From: Lenzites betulinus
Taxonomy: Eukaryota > Basidiomycota > Agaricomycetes > Polyporales > Polyporaceae
Assembly: GCA_022264855.1 (NCBI GenBank)
Contig: JABYQU010000054.1
Coordinates: 124,001-188,000, forward strand
Direction: 5' to 3'
DNA length: 64,000 nt
Made by a program: the position numbers and the translations under genes
Part shown: positions 33,627 through 46,172 of the stretch, one piece after another
Layout: the number at the start of each line of letters is the position of its first letter
Numbering within the stretch: position 1 is the stretch's first letter
Notes under the pieces: generated by a model
Seen by the model: the letters and a program-made list of their open reading frames with translations, nothing else
Database searches by the model: none
What the model was told of the DNA's origin: nothing

Positions 33627-34999
33627 TCAGAGATTGGCCTTGAGCTGCACCATACCAGTCAGAATTTCACCGATGGTCTCCGCCAGGCCCTCCGGGTTCT
33701 CCTGCAGAACCTGTAGAGAGCATCAGCGCGTGCGCGCATGGGCGGGATGGAAAGCGAGAAACACGCACGAAATGGCCACTACCCGGGATTCTGCGCACCG
33801 AGGGCGCTTGCCTGAGGTCGAGAATGGACTGCTGCACATATTCCTGGCTGTGACAAGGCATAAACTCAGTACAGACACGCAATCGCTCCGCAGAGCGCAG
33901 ACGCACATCAAGTCGTTGCGCTCGCCAAAGACGAAGTGGAGCGGGTACGCGGCGGGGATGTCGCGGATGGTGGGGACGACGTCGAAGTGCGGCTTCACGT
34001 GCACGTACGTGTCCTGCTCCTGCGTCTTCGTGCAGCACAGCGTCACCTGCGTCTGCGCGGGGTCGCTGCCCGGCACAGGCACCTCGCGCAGCCCGTAGCG
34101 CTGTCGTACATAGCTGCGTTAGTCCAAGACCGCGGGCGCCGCGCGGACATGAAAGGCGGGGCGTACCACATAGAGCTCCAGCACCTTCGGGTGCCACGCC
34201 ATCCAGGGGAAGCGCTTCCCGAAGTACTTGAGCGCGTCCTCGCGCGACTCCCAGGTGTCCCGCCGCTTTGCGATGGACGTGGACAGATACCGGAGCGCGC
34301 CCTCGCGCTCCTCGAGGTTCGCGTCGAACACCTCACGCGTGACGAGGGGGGGTTCGATGAGGACCATCGATTCGTACTTCACCCCGGGGAGCGCGTCGGA
34401 CATCGACGTAAGGAGCCTGTGGTCGCCCTTCAGCACATGTGCTGCGCGCGGGATAGCAGGATGGCTTACAGTGCAGTCACGCCGTTCGAGTGGCCAATGC
34501 CCACGAGCCTGTGTCCGGATAACGCGCCGGTTGCAATGTAGCGCTTCACGCCGTCCGCGTACTCCTCGACGGCTTCATGCGTGGTACGCGCGGGGGTCAG
34601 CGAGGCGGATGGCGCTGCGCTTCTGGCACTTACTGAGGGGGGCTCCGATCCCGTTCAGCGCGGCCTCGTTCTTGATCGCGGCCTCCCCGTGGCTCTGCAT
34701 CTCGAATGACCACGCCTCGCGAATTATCGGGGAGCCATCAGCGGCCGTTTTGGCGAAGAGGTGCTCGAGGGAGGGCTCCCAAGATTCCTTGTCTGTAGAG
34801 CATATCCTGCGTGAGAGGATAGCGCGTCTTGCCCTCGCAGTCGAGACGTACGTGATCCTGCGCAGTGGAGGAGGATGAGAGTAATCCCATTTTCTGTCTT
34901 GCTGTTTTCCGGGGTGTAGCACTTCGCAACGAGATGCAATCCCTCCTTAGCCTGGCCAGAAGGGAACAGCTGGCTGATCGTAGAGGTGCTGAAAACCAT
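33627..34999 (-). CDS. alpha/beta hydrolase family protein, copy A
   Basis: The start ATG is at 34999 (MVFSTSTISQLFPSGQAKEG) and the stop at 33627-33629. The N-terminal strand block is TLILLHCAGSH (oxyanion-hole side). HKESWEPSLEHLFAKT and EAWSFEMQSHGEAA follow. The nucleophile elbow is GIGHSNG (Ser in GxSxG). A lid-like helical region (YESMVLIEPPLV, REGALRYLSTSIAKRRDTW) is followed by FVFGERNDLM, which is near the expected acid, and PGSGHF, which supplies the catalytic His. The protein ends VQLKANL at about 380 residues. It has no signal peptide, so it is probably cytosolic, or possibly peroxisomal. Exons are joined by short GT-AG introns. The family covers esterases, epoxide hydrolases and C-C hydrolases; the substrate cannot be read from sequence. 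It lies head-to-head with a paralogue. Confidence 0.85.
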
Positions 35000-35566
35000 G
35001 GATGAGTAGTTGAGTATGTGTTAATTGAAGTGGCAGGAGAAATGGGTTGCCCACGTAGCAATGTCGCGCACTGAATATACATAGTCGCGCGCGTCTGCAC
35101 ACTGCCATGTTACACGGTTTCAGACCCTGAGGCCATATTTTGGCCTGAGCTGCTGTTGCGCCCATGGGAGCTGCAGGAGCGTAAGAGCTAGCGAACTTGA
35201 CTGAATTAGAATCGGCGCTCGCGCGCTCATCCGGCACGTGACAAGCACGAGTGAGTAGCGCCGGCGTCGCACGGTGTACGGCCCTGCTAGAGCGCTCTCT
35301 TTGCCGCCATCTACCCTGCTCTCAGCGCGCCCAGAGTATCACGCGAGTGCGTACCGGCCCAGTCCGTTCAATATCCCCGGATCGTGCTACATCACAGAAG
35401 AGCACTGGTGTGCATGGCTCGGACTCAGACGCAGACCTAGGCGCGCGATTCGCAACGTAGATTAAGACAGTCTTGACGACTCGGCATCTCCGACGACAAG
35501 CTACTGCTTTCACCTGCTTTCACCCCTCGCTGCTCCATTGACACGCACCTGACCTTGAACGCAGAA
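35000..35566. promoter_or_regulatory. bidirectional promoter region between paralogous hydrolases
   Basis: 567 bases separate the two divergent start codons. No clear TATA box or dyad stands out. Short frames on both strands are not supported as genes. Confidence 0.55.
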
Positions 35567-37177
35567 ATGGCATACCGGACGACCACCGTGACCCCTCTGT
35601 TCCCCTCGCGCCGCGTCGCCGGAGGGCTGCGCTTCGTCGGGAAGTGCTACAGCCCAGAGAGAGGGAATCCCGACGGTCTCACCGCCCTCTTCTTCCACTG
35701 TGTAGGCTCCGGTAAGTCTCAACCACTCCCCTTGCCCGTATTCCATCTCCCCATCCATCGCTCCTTTGCTATCTACCTTTATCGTTCAGCTTGGGCGCGA
35801 GCTAACGCTAGGCGACATGATTTCTGCACCTGTGGCGCTGTCCCGCCCGAAACCCTCGCTCGTATCGCGTAACTCGACGGTAACTCACCGGATTACTGGC
35901 CATAGTCAAGGAAGCATGGGAGCCCACGATACAGTACCTATTCGCGCAGAAGGAGCCCAAGACGGGTCGGCCGCTCCTGCGCGAAGCATGGGCATTTGAC
36001 ATGCAGAGCCATGGGGAGGCGTCCGCGCTCAACGCCGCGCAACTCGCGCCCCTTACCACCGGGCTCCGTGAGTGCACCGCTCTGCTTTGCTGCTCTGATG
36101 TGTGGGCGGGGCTGATGTGATGTCATGCGGGGGGACGATAGCGGTGGACGAGTATGCAGACGGGCTAAAAGCGTTTGTCGCGACCGGCGCTTTGGACGGG
36201 CATAGACTGGTCGGGATCGGCCATTCGCTTGGCACGTCTGCTGTGTACGTCTTCCTAGTCTATCGCGATACGGGATGGGCGCTCACTTAATTACTTGTGC
36301 GATCCGTGCGTAGGATGCTCTCGACGATCGCGGACGAGTTGCCCAGTGTGAACTACGAGAGTATCATCTTGATCGAGCCTGCGCTCATCACGCGTGAGGT
36401 GTACAATGCGAATCTAGAGGAGCGTGAGGGAGCGTTGAAGATGATGAACAAGGCGATCTCCAAGAGGCGCGACACATGGAACTCGCCGGAAGAAGCACAA
36501 AGTTACTTTGAGGACCGCTTCCCGTGGACGATGTGGGACGCGCGTGAGCGGGAGCTGTTTGTGGTGCGCGGCATGCCCCTTGAGCACCAGAACGGCAGGT
36601 GGAACGGGCTAACCTTTGCCGTCCGCAGCGCCACGGGCTCCGCCAGGTGTCCGTCCCCGACCCGAAGGGGGGCAAGCCGGTCACGAAGGTGACACTGGCG
36701 TGCAGCAAGGACCACGAGCGGTGTGCGTACTCGCAAGACGAGGTCTACTACACCGTCGTCGACCGGATCGCGTCGCTCGACCGCGCGGTGCCCATCCACT
36801 ACATCCTCGGCGGGCGGGCCGACCTCATGTGCGTGGCTCTCGTAATCCCGCGCTATGCACGCACGCCCCCGACCCGACGCTGACACCCGCACCCCAGTCC
36901 GGAATACATCCCGCAGTCCGTGATGGGCGTGCGTCCGCCGGCTTCTGTGCAGAAGGTCCCGGACGCGGGCCACTTTGTACGTGCCCCCTTCCCTGCTTCT
37001 ATCCACCAGCCCCGGTGCCCTGGCCTGCGCGTGTGGCCTGTTCTGGGGAAGTGACTGAATTGCGTGGCGTGACAGGTGCTCCAGGAAAACCCCGAGGGGC
37101 TCGGAGAGGCGATCGCGCAGGTGCTCGTCAGCACGGCCGGCCGCGCACACCACGCGCGCCTCCACGCGCACCTGTGA
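35567..37177 (+). CDS. alpha/beta hydrolase family protein, copy B
   Basis: The start is at 35567 (MAYRTTTVTPLFPSRRVAGG) and the stop TGA at 37175-37177. It has the same block order as copy A: TALFFHCVGSG, VKEAWEPTIQYLFAQ, EAWAFDMQSHGEAS, nucleophile elbow GIGHSLG, YESIILIEPALITREVYNAN, REGALKMMNKAISKRRDTW, YILGGRADLM and PDAGHF with the catalytic His. It ends ARLHAHL. It is about 370 residues long, with introns at positions equivalent to copy A. Intron 1 is longer (about 195 nt against about 57 nt in copy A), although the flanking protein aligns without a gap. The elbow reads GHSLG here and GHSNG in copy A, hinting at different substrate range. Close similarity and inverted orientation point to local inverted duplication. 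Probably cytosolic. Confidence 0.85.
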
Positions 37178-38086
37178 GGCTCTCCCTGGACTTCGGATCC
37201 CGGCACGTTGCTTTCCTGTGTCTCTTGTGTCTTCTTGCGGACTTTTGGGGACGTGTATGGGTCCGCGTTGTCGCGCGGGGGTGCTCAGGCCGGGCGCCGG
37301 GCGCCAAATTGTGTGCTGCTCCGAAGAGGCCTCGGAGCGGTTGTGTACGATGTGTAGTAATTATTGGTGGAACAATGTATGTCCTACGGTATGACACGGA
37401 CTTCTACGGTATACCACGGAACTTCCACGACATCCTTCATTGCAAGTGTATCCTGGACATCGACGCAGCAACTGGTGTGTAACCGCGCCTACAGCCTTCA
37501 TGAGCGCTTTGCAAGAGTATCTGGCAAGAGCACTACTGATTCCTGAACACTGATCAGAGTTGTGGGGCAACCGTGATAGTCAGGCTCGTTTGCGGTGCAT
37601 AATGATAGAGTGCAACACGAAAATCTAGCAGAGTTAAGCTCTATCAGACTCTATCAATCTGCATCTCAGGAGGGTGCAACGACGGCGGCTCAGGCAGCGC
37701 CCAAGTGATGGTGGTGGCGGTAAGGTATCGCACAAGCCCGACGGTGAGTGGCGGGCCCTCACCGACGTTTCACCTTCTTCGGGGGTGTCGGTGTCGGGGG
37801 CGGCCCAGGATGTGTCCCCGAGGTCTCGTGTCCGTCGCGAGAAGCTTCGAGCGGGATGTTTCACGGCGCTGGCCAACAATCTGCAGAAGACCGAGAGCTA
37901 GACAAACATGCATAGATGATAGTATGAATGAATAAGTGTACTCGCTACGGTGATGATGGTGCTGATTAGGTTACACATAAGATAGTCCGCCCGCCCACGC
38001 GTGCAATCCAGTCTCCAAGTCCAGCCGTACACACCTCAGACATCGATACACCGACGCGGGACGCGCCGCGCGCTCCGAGGAACAAT
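37178..38086. other. intergenic region between convergent genes
   Basis: This lies between hydrolase copy B (+) and the P450 (-). A 75-codon frame at 37674..37901 has no homology I recognise. Nothing else is seen. Confidence 0.55.
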
Positions 38087-40414
38087 CTAGTCGTGCCTGT
38101 ACGGCCGCACGAGCATGGGCAGCTGTGGTCCGGCGTCGGGGTCGCTAAGGCGCATGGGGCGCATCAGCATCGTCGGCGTGCGCCCCACGTCCTCCGCGGG
38201 GAGCCCGAGCCCGAACTCGAACGCGCGCAGGAGCGTGTACACCGTGACCTTAGTCCTAAGAGAGCAAACGGGTCAGCATATGGTGTGTAGGAAGCAAGCC
38301 GCGAGGGGGGAAGGGGGAGCACAGACGCACTCGTTGAGTGAGAAGCGGTAGCCGAGGCACGCGTGCTGGCCGCCCATGAACGTGAGGTTGTTCGCCCAGA
38401 TGCCGGGAATGCTCGACACTGTCTCGGGGAGGTTGTCCCAGCGCTCGGGCCTGTGGGGGCGGCCGGGGCGGTCAGCTGCAGCGGGTGAAACGCGTGTGGC
38501 GCGACGCACTTGAACTCAAACGAGTCTTCGCCCCAGAGCGACTTGTCCCTGTTCATGGCGAGGATGGAGATCACGACAAGCGTGTCCTTCTCGAGCCTGT
38601 GGCAGCGCGTTACGCAGTTAGTTAGTGGGGAGCCGGGCGGGGCGCCAAGGTACGTACAGGATTCGGTCGTGTGCCTGGCCGTTGATGTTGACGGGCTCGC
38701 CTAGCGGCAAAAGCGTGTCTTCGGTGGCTATTCGGACTGATGAGGGGAGGACGGGGTGGAGGCGGATGACCTCGCGCAGGACGCAGTCGAGGTAGTGGAG
38801 GGAGGAAAGCTCCTCCATGGTAGGGTGGTCGGTGCCAATAGTGAGCAGCTCGTTACGAAGCTTCTCCTGGACTTTAGGATAGAGTGCTATATTGTAGAGG
38901 AACCACGACAGCGTTATCGCTGTCGTGTCGTGGCCGGCAACAAGAATACTGTCCAAATGGGTCAGCCCAGGGCCTTGCTGATGTCGCGTGATCCGAGGAC
39001 GTACGTTCTGCATTCTATCAATGTCAACAAACGCGTTAGCGTGATCCGATGGCCGCATATATCAAGAAAGCATGCAGACCATCAATAATAGTCTCGTCAG
39101 ATAATCTCTGCCCCTCGGTGAGGTTCGAGCCCATGTTCGCCTCGACGAGGAGGGTGAGGAAGTCGCCGCGCCGCCGACGAACGTGCTTGCCGATCTTGCT
39201 GTCCGCCATCTCGCGTTTCTTCTCGTCGATGCGGATTCGCGCAAATTCGCCCATGACCCTACGGGCCTTGGCAAACCGACGTGACTGCTCTTCGGGCTGC
39301 ACCGAGTCTGTCAGAACCCGTGCGCAAGGATGGCGAAAGGGAACGCACAAATTTACGCAGTATCGGGAAGAAGAATCGGAGCATGGGCCATACTTCCATG
39401 CGGGTTACGGTCTGTGCCACCAGGCGGAAAGCGTCGCTCAGCTCGTTCGACCTTGACTCTGTATTCAGAGTGCCAACGTCGTATCCGAAGGCTGGAAGGG
39501 ATGGTTAATTCTCAGTCGCGTCAGAATATACGCCGGGAATCCCACCTGCTTCGCAGATAATGTCTAGCGAGAGTCTGTGTAGCCAGTTAAACATGTCTAC
39601 CTGTGCGACGCTGCCATGCATATCGACCTCGAGCGAAAGTATATCGCGCAGCTATCGGATGTCCTGAGTCAGCGGAGGTGCGCTGGCACCCACCCTATTA
39701 ATACAACGCACCTGACACGCCTTCGAGAGGAAGAGGTCTGTGAACTCCCGTATCTGCATGGGCCCAAATGCCGGATTCTACACCACTGTCTTTCAGTCCA
39801 CGTAACGCAGTCAAACAAAGCAATGATGCTCACTACAACCCTGCGCTGCAGTCAGGGTTGATGATGTCAGATGACAGACAAAACTGAGAGATAAGAATAG
39901 ACTGACTTGTCTTCGGTGCTGCTCACCTGTAGGAACGGTAAGAAGCGAGTTCAAGACGGCATTGAGACGTTGTGCGCGGGGGCGTACCCTCGGTTAATAG
40001 CGTGCCTCAAAGAGAAGTCAGTTGAGCGTGCGGCATAATATTTAAATGAACGCGGAGGTGCACACCTAGTCCGACGAGCTCCGCGATGTACGAGCGCACG
40101 ACGTACGGCTTCTGGAACTCGGTGTCATGCGTGAGGATGTGCGAGAGAGCCTTGGTGTCCATCGTGAACAGACAGACGTCGGACAGAACGCGGTAGGAGA
40201 GAGTGCGGCCGAATGATTTGACCCACTCCTCGTGCAGCTCCGTCGGATCGGTGTGCCAGAACTGCCAGGCGAAGCCCAGCGGGCGGCTGGGGCTCTTGGG
40301 CCCGGGGAGGCTGCGGAGAGGGTTGCGCTGGACACGGATGCACGTCCGCCATATTCTGAAGAGGACCGCAGCCAGCACGGCGCATATCAGAGGCACGAGG
40401 GGAATGAACGACAT
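38087..40414 (-). CDS. cytochrome P450 monooxygenase (basidiomycete type)
   Basis: The start is at 40414 (MSFIPLVPLICAVLAAVLFR, an N-terminal ER anchor) followed by the proline-rich hinge SLPGPKSPSRPLGF. The C-helix GEQHRRQRRVVNPAFG, I-helix ILVAGHDTT, K-helix LREVIRLHP (ExxR), PERW motif and heme-binding loop FMGGQHACLGYRFS (Cys ligand) are all present. The protein ends RPYRHD at about 550 residues. A 10-nt micro-exon (39005..39014) joins ETIID to the I-helix. The exon 1/2 junction is less clear: canonical GT-AG splicing keeps frame (GLG-EQHRRQ) but skips the few residues that normally precede the C-helix, which seem to be encoded just before the acceptor. Electron delivery would come from an ER P450 reductase. 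Family assignment below P450 level is not attempted. An ATAAAC box lies about 60 bases upstream. Confidence 0.87.
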
Positions 40415-42934
40415 CAGAGAAGAGCAGGGAAGAAGGGGATCAGCGCACCGGCCCTCTCCTTCCCATGCACCGCGTTTATGTACCCGGCGCTCCCGCATCG
40501 CAATCAGGGACCCCGCCGCGCGCTAGTCTCAGACGCCCGCGCGCTGCCAGTTCAGTTTCGGGTCTCGTTACTACGTCCGGCTAGGGTCGCGGACCCCGCG
40601 CGGGCTCCGCGCTGCCTTGCTTACCCCCAGAAGAACGCCGTCAGCTGCCGGACACCGTTACCGGGTATGAATAGCGCAACGCGTGCACTGGAGGGCGCAA
40701 CAAATCAATGGAAATGGCTAAAAATGTGTAGGAGGAACATGGCCGGAAGATGACGCTGTCTGGATAATGAAAGGCTTCGTTGACGACACACTGTGCCACA
40801 CCGAAGCATCGCCGTTATATTTTTAGTCGTGGCCTTGTACAGTCCGGGGGCGAGGAAGAGAGGAGCCGCTCGTCTTCAGATTGTTTCACGCAGTTTCACA
40901 CGCATCCGCATGAGTTTTCGTGCTCTCGAGACATTGTCCGGGGAGCACGTTTAGCCTCAGCCTGTAAACGAAAAGCAGTAGATCAACAAGGGTCACGATT
41001 GATGAGACCATCGGCGGACTCACATACCACAACACGTACTGGCCGCGCGCATCTGCGGTCCTTCGCATGCACACAACAACACAAGATCCTGATGGCGTCT
41101 CGGAGGTGGAAAGCCCGTATTGCATTCGCGTGGCCTCCAAGCGGGCGTTGCGACATTCGCCAAACGCTCGCCACTGCTGAGCATGCATTGGGCAAGGGCA
41201 AGGGGCCAAGCTCCCCCAAGACTAACCGCTTTGCCTCGGCGTAGGGCTTGAGGGATCCGCGCGGTACAGGGCCTGTCCGTGCTGCGCGCTCCGTGTACTT
41301 TGCTACTACAGCTGAAACGCGTGGCGGCTGACGTTCCGGCAGCCAGCCACCATTCCCGCTGGCACACACCACCATCACCGACATCCGACTTGGCGTCCTT
41401 GCGATTGTCTTGCGAACCTGCGAGGCATTGTTCAGCGCGGGTCTCGCTCACTCACAAGACGCGTCTCCGTGGACGTATCGACGGTCCGGCATATGACATC
41501 AGTGCGCTATTTGATTATCACGCCCGGGGGCAGGTTAAGGTTCTAGATCGCGGATAGTTGATGGCTGCCGTACGCTGCCAGAAAGTAGCTGCCTGCCACA
41601 GGCACGACGAAGCCAAAGACGCCCCGTTTGAGGCGGGGCGCCAAGGTCCTGTCATTCGCGCAGCGCGCTGCTGATCTGCGAGCTAATGGGTGGTATACAA
41701 TGGTGAGCAGCTGCTCTCACGATGGCTCCGAGCGTGAACGGGCCACTGGCTGGTCCCTGTGGTGGGGAGAGTCTGCAGACATGCTCCTCCGTGCAGACTC
41801 GGCCTTCTCACGCACCGTGCCTTGCCAATTTCAATGTTGCAGAAGACACGCGAGTAAGTGTCGCTCACCTGTTGCTTGGTATTTGCAGTGATCCGCATTG
41901 ATACGCAGACGGAGGGGCAGCTGACGTGTGAAGACATGCCCTTCGGGAGCGATTTATGGGCGTTCGGCGGGCTGTCGCTGTACAGCGCTGTACACGCCTA
42001 GGCGCACGCCGCACCAGACGTGAGCATTGTTGCCCGCGCAACATTACATTGCCGAGACAGGCGATGTGTGGATGGTGGGGAGGCCGACCGACGCAGCGTG
42101 CCTAGATAGTGATGGCTTGACTTTGTATCCCCGGATATTCATACGGCTTAGTTCCAGACTAGCCCAGACAGCGCGGAGAAGAGTTCAGGATACACTTAGC
42201 AGTAGCTAGAATGGCCCCCTGCAGACGATTACCGAGGCGTAGCACCAGAGTGATGATGGGTAGCCAGAGCACAGCGGACGTATTAGGGGGATCGTTGACT
42301 TGTCTAGGCGGACTTCGGGCGCAACCTAGAAGACCTATAGATCAAGCGGTTAGTACACTGCGCGGACGACAAATATAGCATGCTTGGAAATGACTGACAA
42401 TATCTATATAGGGCCTAGGTGTTTTCAAGACGAGCCCGAGTAAGCCGTTGTATGATACCAAAGCCGCGACCGCATGGTAGGTACCACCATAGGTCGCGTT
42501 GGCAGGTATTCCGTTGAAGGCGGCAGAGCAGGAGGAAAAAGCAAAGATACACTCATAGAAAGGATGTCAGTTTCAATCCGCACGAGGGCTTTCTACCGCA
42601 GTGTCGTTGCTTCTGCGCAGCTGGAGAGAGACGGAAGGTCGCGACGAGGAAAAGACCAGCGCACTACTACCGGTAGTTGCCGACGCCCGCGAAGCCCCTG
42701 TGATGCCGTCACGGTCACATCTGCGCTAAACTCCGTCGGGACAGGCACCTATGCCTCGATGTGCGGCTCCGAAATTTATAGCCCCCACTTAGCCCACTAG
42801 CCTCCACTAGCCTGGTTCGTTCGTGCTTTCGGTTCGCTTCCACAACAGTTCCTCATTCGCAGGCTGATGGCGCGGCGGGATATTGCAATGTCATTAACAC
42901 GATGTACAGTATGCCCGCGAAGACGCGTGCTGTG
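40415..42934. other. 2.5 kb intergenic region
   Basis: Upstream of the P450 and downstream of the MBOAT gene, both on the minus strand. Only short, low-quality frames. A 16-bp perfect palindrome lies at 41979..41994. No transposon protein or RNA gene recognised. Confidence 0.5.
41979..41994. repeat. 16-bp perfect palindrome TGTACAGCGCTGTACA
   Basis: Perfect dyad containing two TGTACA half-palindromes around AGCGCT. It is 1.6 kb upstream of the P450 start, in a region without genes. Confidence 0.6.
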
Positions 42935-45168
42935 TTAGCAACGACGAGAGATGCCTTGCCGCGCCTCCTCCTCCCTGTCGAAAGGTCGTCAGAATGTAAT
43001 ATATATATAAGGCGCAGACTGGTCGCACCTGTACTCAAACATAACTTGTACTGCGGTGTATATGCATGCGCACGCAAAAAGGAGATATCTGATGCCTAAG
43101 AGCATATTTTAGCGACAGTGGATGCTGCAGATGTTTTGCACGAACCTTCCCAGCTGTCAAAGATTTGGTGCAGCATGTACTTGGTGCCGTCTATACCGAT
43201 AACAAAGCCAACGAGGTTGGCTGTCATCATCATCAGGTTGTTCAAGATGGCACCGATGGCGCCGACATGTCTGTACCACGGCCTGTCGCCATACTTTACA
43301 GGAAATCAGCTTCTGGAACGCGCAACAGACCCAAAACGCGGTACATACCTTCGACGCGGGTACGAGGAATCGTACCGCAATCTCAGGCATTATGAACAAG
43401 CTCACGAGCCATCCCCACGCGAGTAGGCGGAAGGAGAGGTCGTGCCAGAGTGCGACGAACGTGAAGACCAGTATGACGGTGAACAAGCGATTCTGGGTGC
43501 CGCCGAGTGGGATGTAGATGTAGCGCGTGATCCAGAGGTTGTAGCTCCGGTGCCACGCGCGCCAGAACCCGAGCGTAGAGTAGTTGTTCGCCATGCAGCG
43601 CACCATGTTCTCTGGCGGATCGATTCCTCCAAACAGGGCCCATAAACGGAAGAAACGCCACGGGACGAGAAGCTAGAGAAGAGTAGTGTGAGCTATGACA
43701 GAAAGGGGGGAGCAGAGGAGCATTACCTTTAGCCAGACAACGATGAGGCTCCAGAAGCCCACCATGCTCAGCTCGGCTGCTGAATAGCCTGCCCATGCCT
43801 TCGTATCCTTGATAGCGACGACGTACATATAGTGCAAGATGGTTTCGAATATCAGTATGCACGCAACGAAGCGCACGAGGTAGCCCAATTTTGACCGAGT
43901 TGAGATCTCCAACGGTCTGCGTAACTACGAGAAATTCGTTCAATCAGCTGGTTCCCTTGCTAAGGCGAAGGGGTGTTACCTGCCAAATGAAGTCGTTAAA
44001 CGCCATTATAGGCCCCGCGATGTACAAAGGCGGATACAGCACATAGGCGACATAGTTCGCGAATGAGTAGAACTCCAGCGAATGTGGCACGCGCGGTCTA
44101 TACTTGTCTGATATCACTCCGCCTGACTATGAAGATATCTGAGCAAGCTGACGCGAATGCGTCCTCGGTAAGCACTCACATCACGCGGACCGACACGTCT
44201 ACATGCCCAGTAGTAGTCCATGTTGAACGAGATGAGCCTCAGCATTGTGATGTTGAAGCTAATCCACCATCGTGGATACGCTCCCTGCCAGGCATCCTAT
44301 GTCCGGACGCTGGTCAGGTCAGCGAAGCAGCGAGGCGTAAGAGGAGGACGCACTAGGTCAGACAGTAAGGGGTGTAGAGAAGCGAACTTGAACCCGGAAT
44401 TTCGGTCTATACTGAATAAGACGATGGCGTTGAACACCCAGGTCAGGATGGGGTTTGACTTTGATCCCGAGGTACTCTTTGCTATGATGTAGTTGAGGGA
44501 TATGATGAGGAGCACCTTGAGTGCGCTGGTGCCGTGGAGACCGAATAGCATAGCAATAGAAAACGCGACGAGGAAGGGGACTTGATATAAGTTAGTGCCA
44601 TCGGTGGCATGGCGGACTTGGCGGGCAAGGAAGGTATATAGGTACTTCAGGCCGAGGAACGCACTTGCAAGCAGCGCGAGTGATGGAAGACCAGACCGGA
44701 ACGAACGATATTGGCCGTCGCTATTATCCTATGACAGGTGTTAGTTTGGTGGTAAAGACGTGCATCTCCTGAGCATATGATGTACTGACCACTCTGCGCC
44801 CGAATATCCACCCTGGCGACAATCGTCTCTCAAAGATAGGGAAGTTGGGATGTGTTGCTACTTCGTTTAGTGCGCACGTCTAAGAAATGGCCGCATAAGC
44901 ACTCACATAAGCTAAGCCTGCAGGGTATCCAGATCATCACGGGGACAATCACGCCTATGACGATATAGTACGCATAGAATTCCAAGGTTCTCCATCGCGG
45001 CGGGGGATGTTGGGATGCCTTGACTTGCGCGCTGTACGAAGAAGGTATGGTGACAGTCAGCCTGGCAAGCCCCTTCGGTGCTGGAGGAGGCTGTTCAGAC
45101 GACTCCAGCTCAAAGGCTGTGGTCGGACGCAAATCAGTCGGCATTGTCACCACAGCGTCGCCGAGCAT
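42935..45168 (-). CDS. GUP1: MBOAT-family acyltransferase, Gup1-like
   Basis: The start is at 45168 ([20 protein letters not shown]; an in-frame ATG at 45144 is also possible) and the stop TAA at 42935-42937. About 600 residues with multiple membrane helices. Key blocks are [80 protein letters not shown] and [29 protein letters not shown], the MBOAT histidine block [10 protein letters not shown], and C-terminal [16 protein letters not shown] complete it. Gup1 resides in the ER and remodels GPI anchors by adding a long acyl chain; it was first named for a glycerol uptake phenotype in yeast. Order of blocks and the VMFEYREEE tail make the call secure. Introns are short GT-AG. No damage is seen. 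Confidence 0.9.
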
Positions 45169-46172
45169 GTAGCCAAGAAGAAGAAGGTCCTCAGAGGTAT
45201 TAGGCTCTCATACGCGAGAATACAGAGGTTGCACAACTCAGAGATACTAGGAAGGTGAGGGAGGGAATATATCGAGGGATGGTTATAGTAGCAGTCAGAG
45301 AACGCGAAGGAGCGTTCGTAGCGCGCGGTGAACAGGGTGTCAGGGGGTCTCCAACTCATCATACGAAACGCCCAAAATCCCAGATGCGTCGACTTCACTC
45401 TTGCTCTACAGACTGCCGCAAAGGTCGGAAACATCACGCTGAATATCGTCACGACATACGCTTCCAACATGCTGTTGTTTTACCAACGATATGGATAGTA
45501 AGGTAAACCCCATGCTACTGCAGGCACACTGAAGACTATCCGCCAACACACTTGGTGACGCTAGTGCCAGTGGCAGATAACATTGGGGGGCTTTTGTACG
45601 GCAGTATCTTTCTCTCTTCGAGCCTCTCTCCTGGATGGGAAAGAGTCTGTAACAGACAATAGAGGCGCCTACCCAACTTTCGTGTCGGCCTCTCTCGAAA
45701 AGTGCGCTTGGCGAAGCTGATGCCGGGCATCAATGAGTAAGAAAGCACTGTGGCTGTGTTATTGCAGTCTTTCGAAACGTTGAGTTCGATTCGGCTCTGC
45801 GCGTACGTATGCCGGCTACTACTAGCGAATTCGCGCATGACTGATCAAACATTTCAATCATAGAGAACAGACACTGCCCGTAGATCAGCCTAGGATGCTC
45901 CTTACTCAGCGGCGAAGAGCGGCGAGCATTGCGGAGTGCCAGAATACTTGCGGCAGCGATGCCGCCTCTTCGAACGCGCACTAAGGTCCAAGGACGGACA
46001 TCAGACGGTGGTTCCATTTCAAAACCTTGGAGTAGAGCTCCACCTCAAACGTTGCGAGAGAAACCCGAAAGTATAAAGAAGGGCAGGCCCAGCTTCTGGG
46101 CAGCATCTCATTCACCACCGAAAACTTCTACAAAGTCAACAAAACCGTGACATACTTAACGCTACAACAGAT
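45169..46172. promoter_or_regulatory. divergent upstream region of GUP1 and the SDR gene
   Basis: 1.0 kb between divergent starts. A TATAAA box sits at 46072..46077, about 100 bases before the SDR start codon. No other gene is seen. Confidence 0.6.

Noticed and set aside
37674..37901. 75-codon plus-strand frame between hydrolase B and the P450
   Set aside because: No homology, no domain, and composition similar to surrounding spacer.
642..42725. 17-nt identical string TCACGGTCACATCTGCG at 642-658 and 42709-42725
   Set aside because: A match of this length is not rare enough in 64 kb to exclude chance, and flanks do not match.
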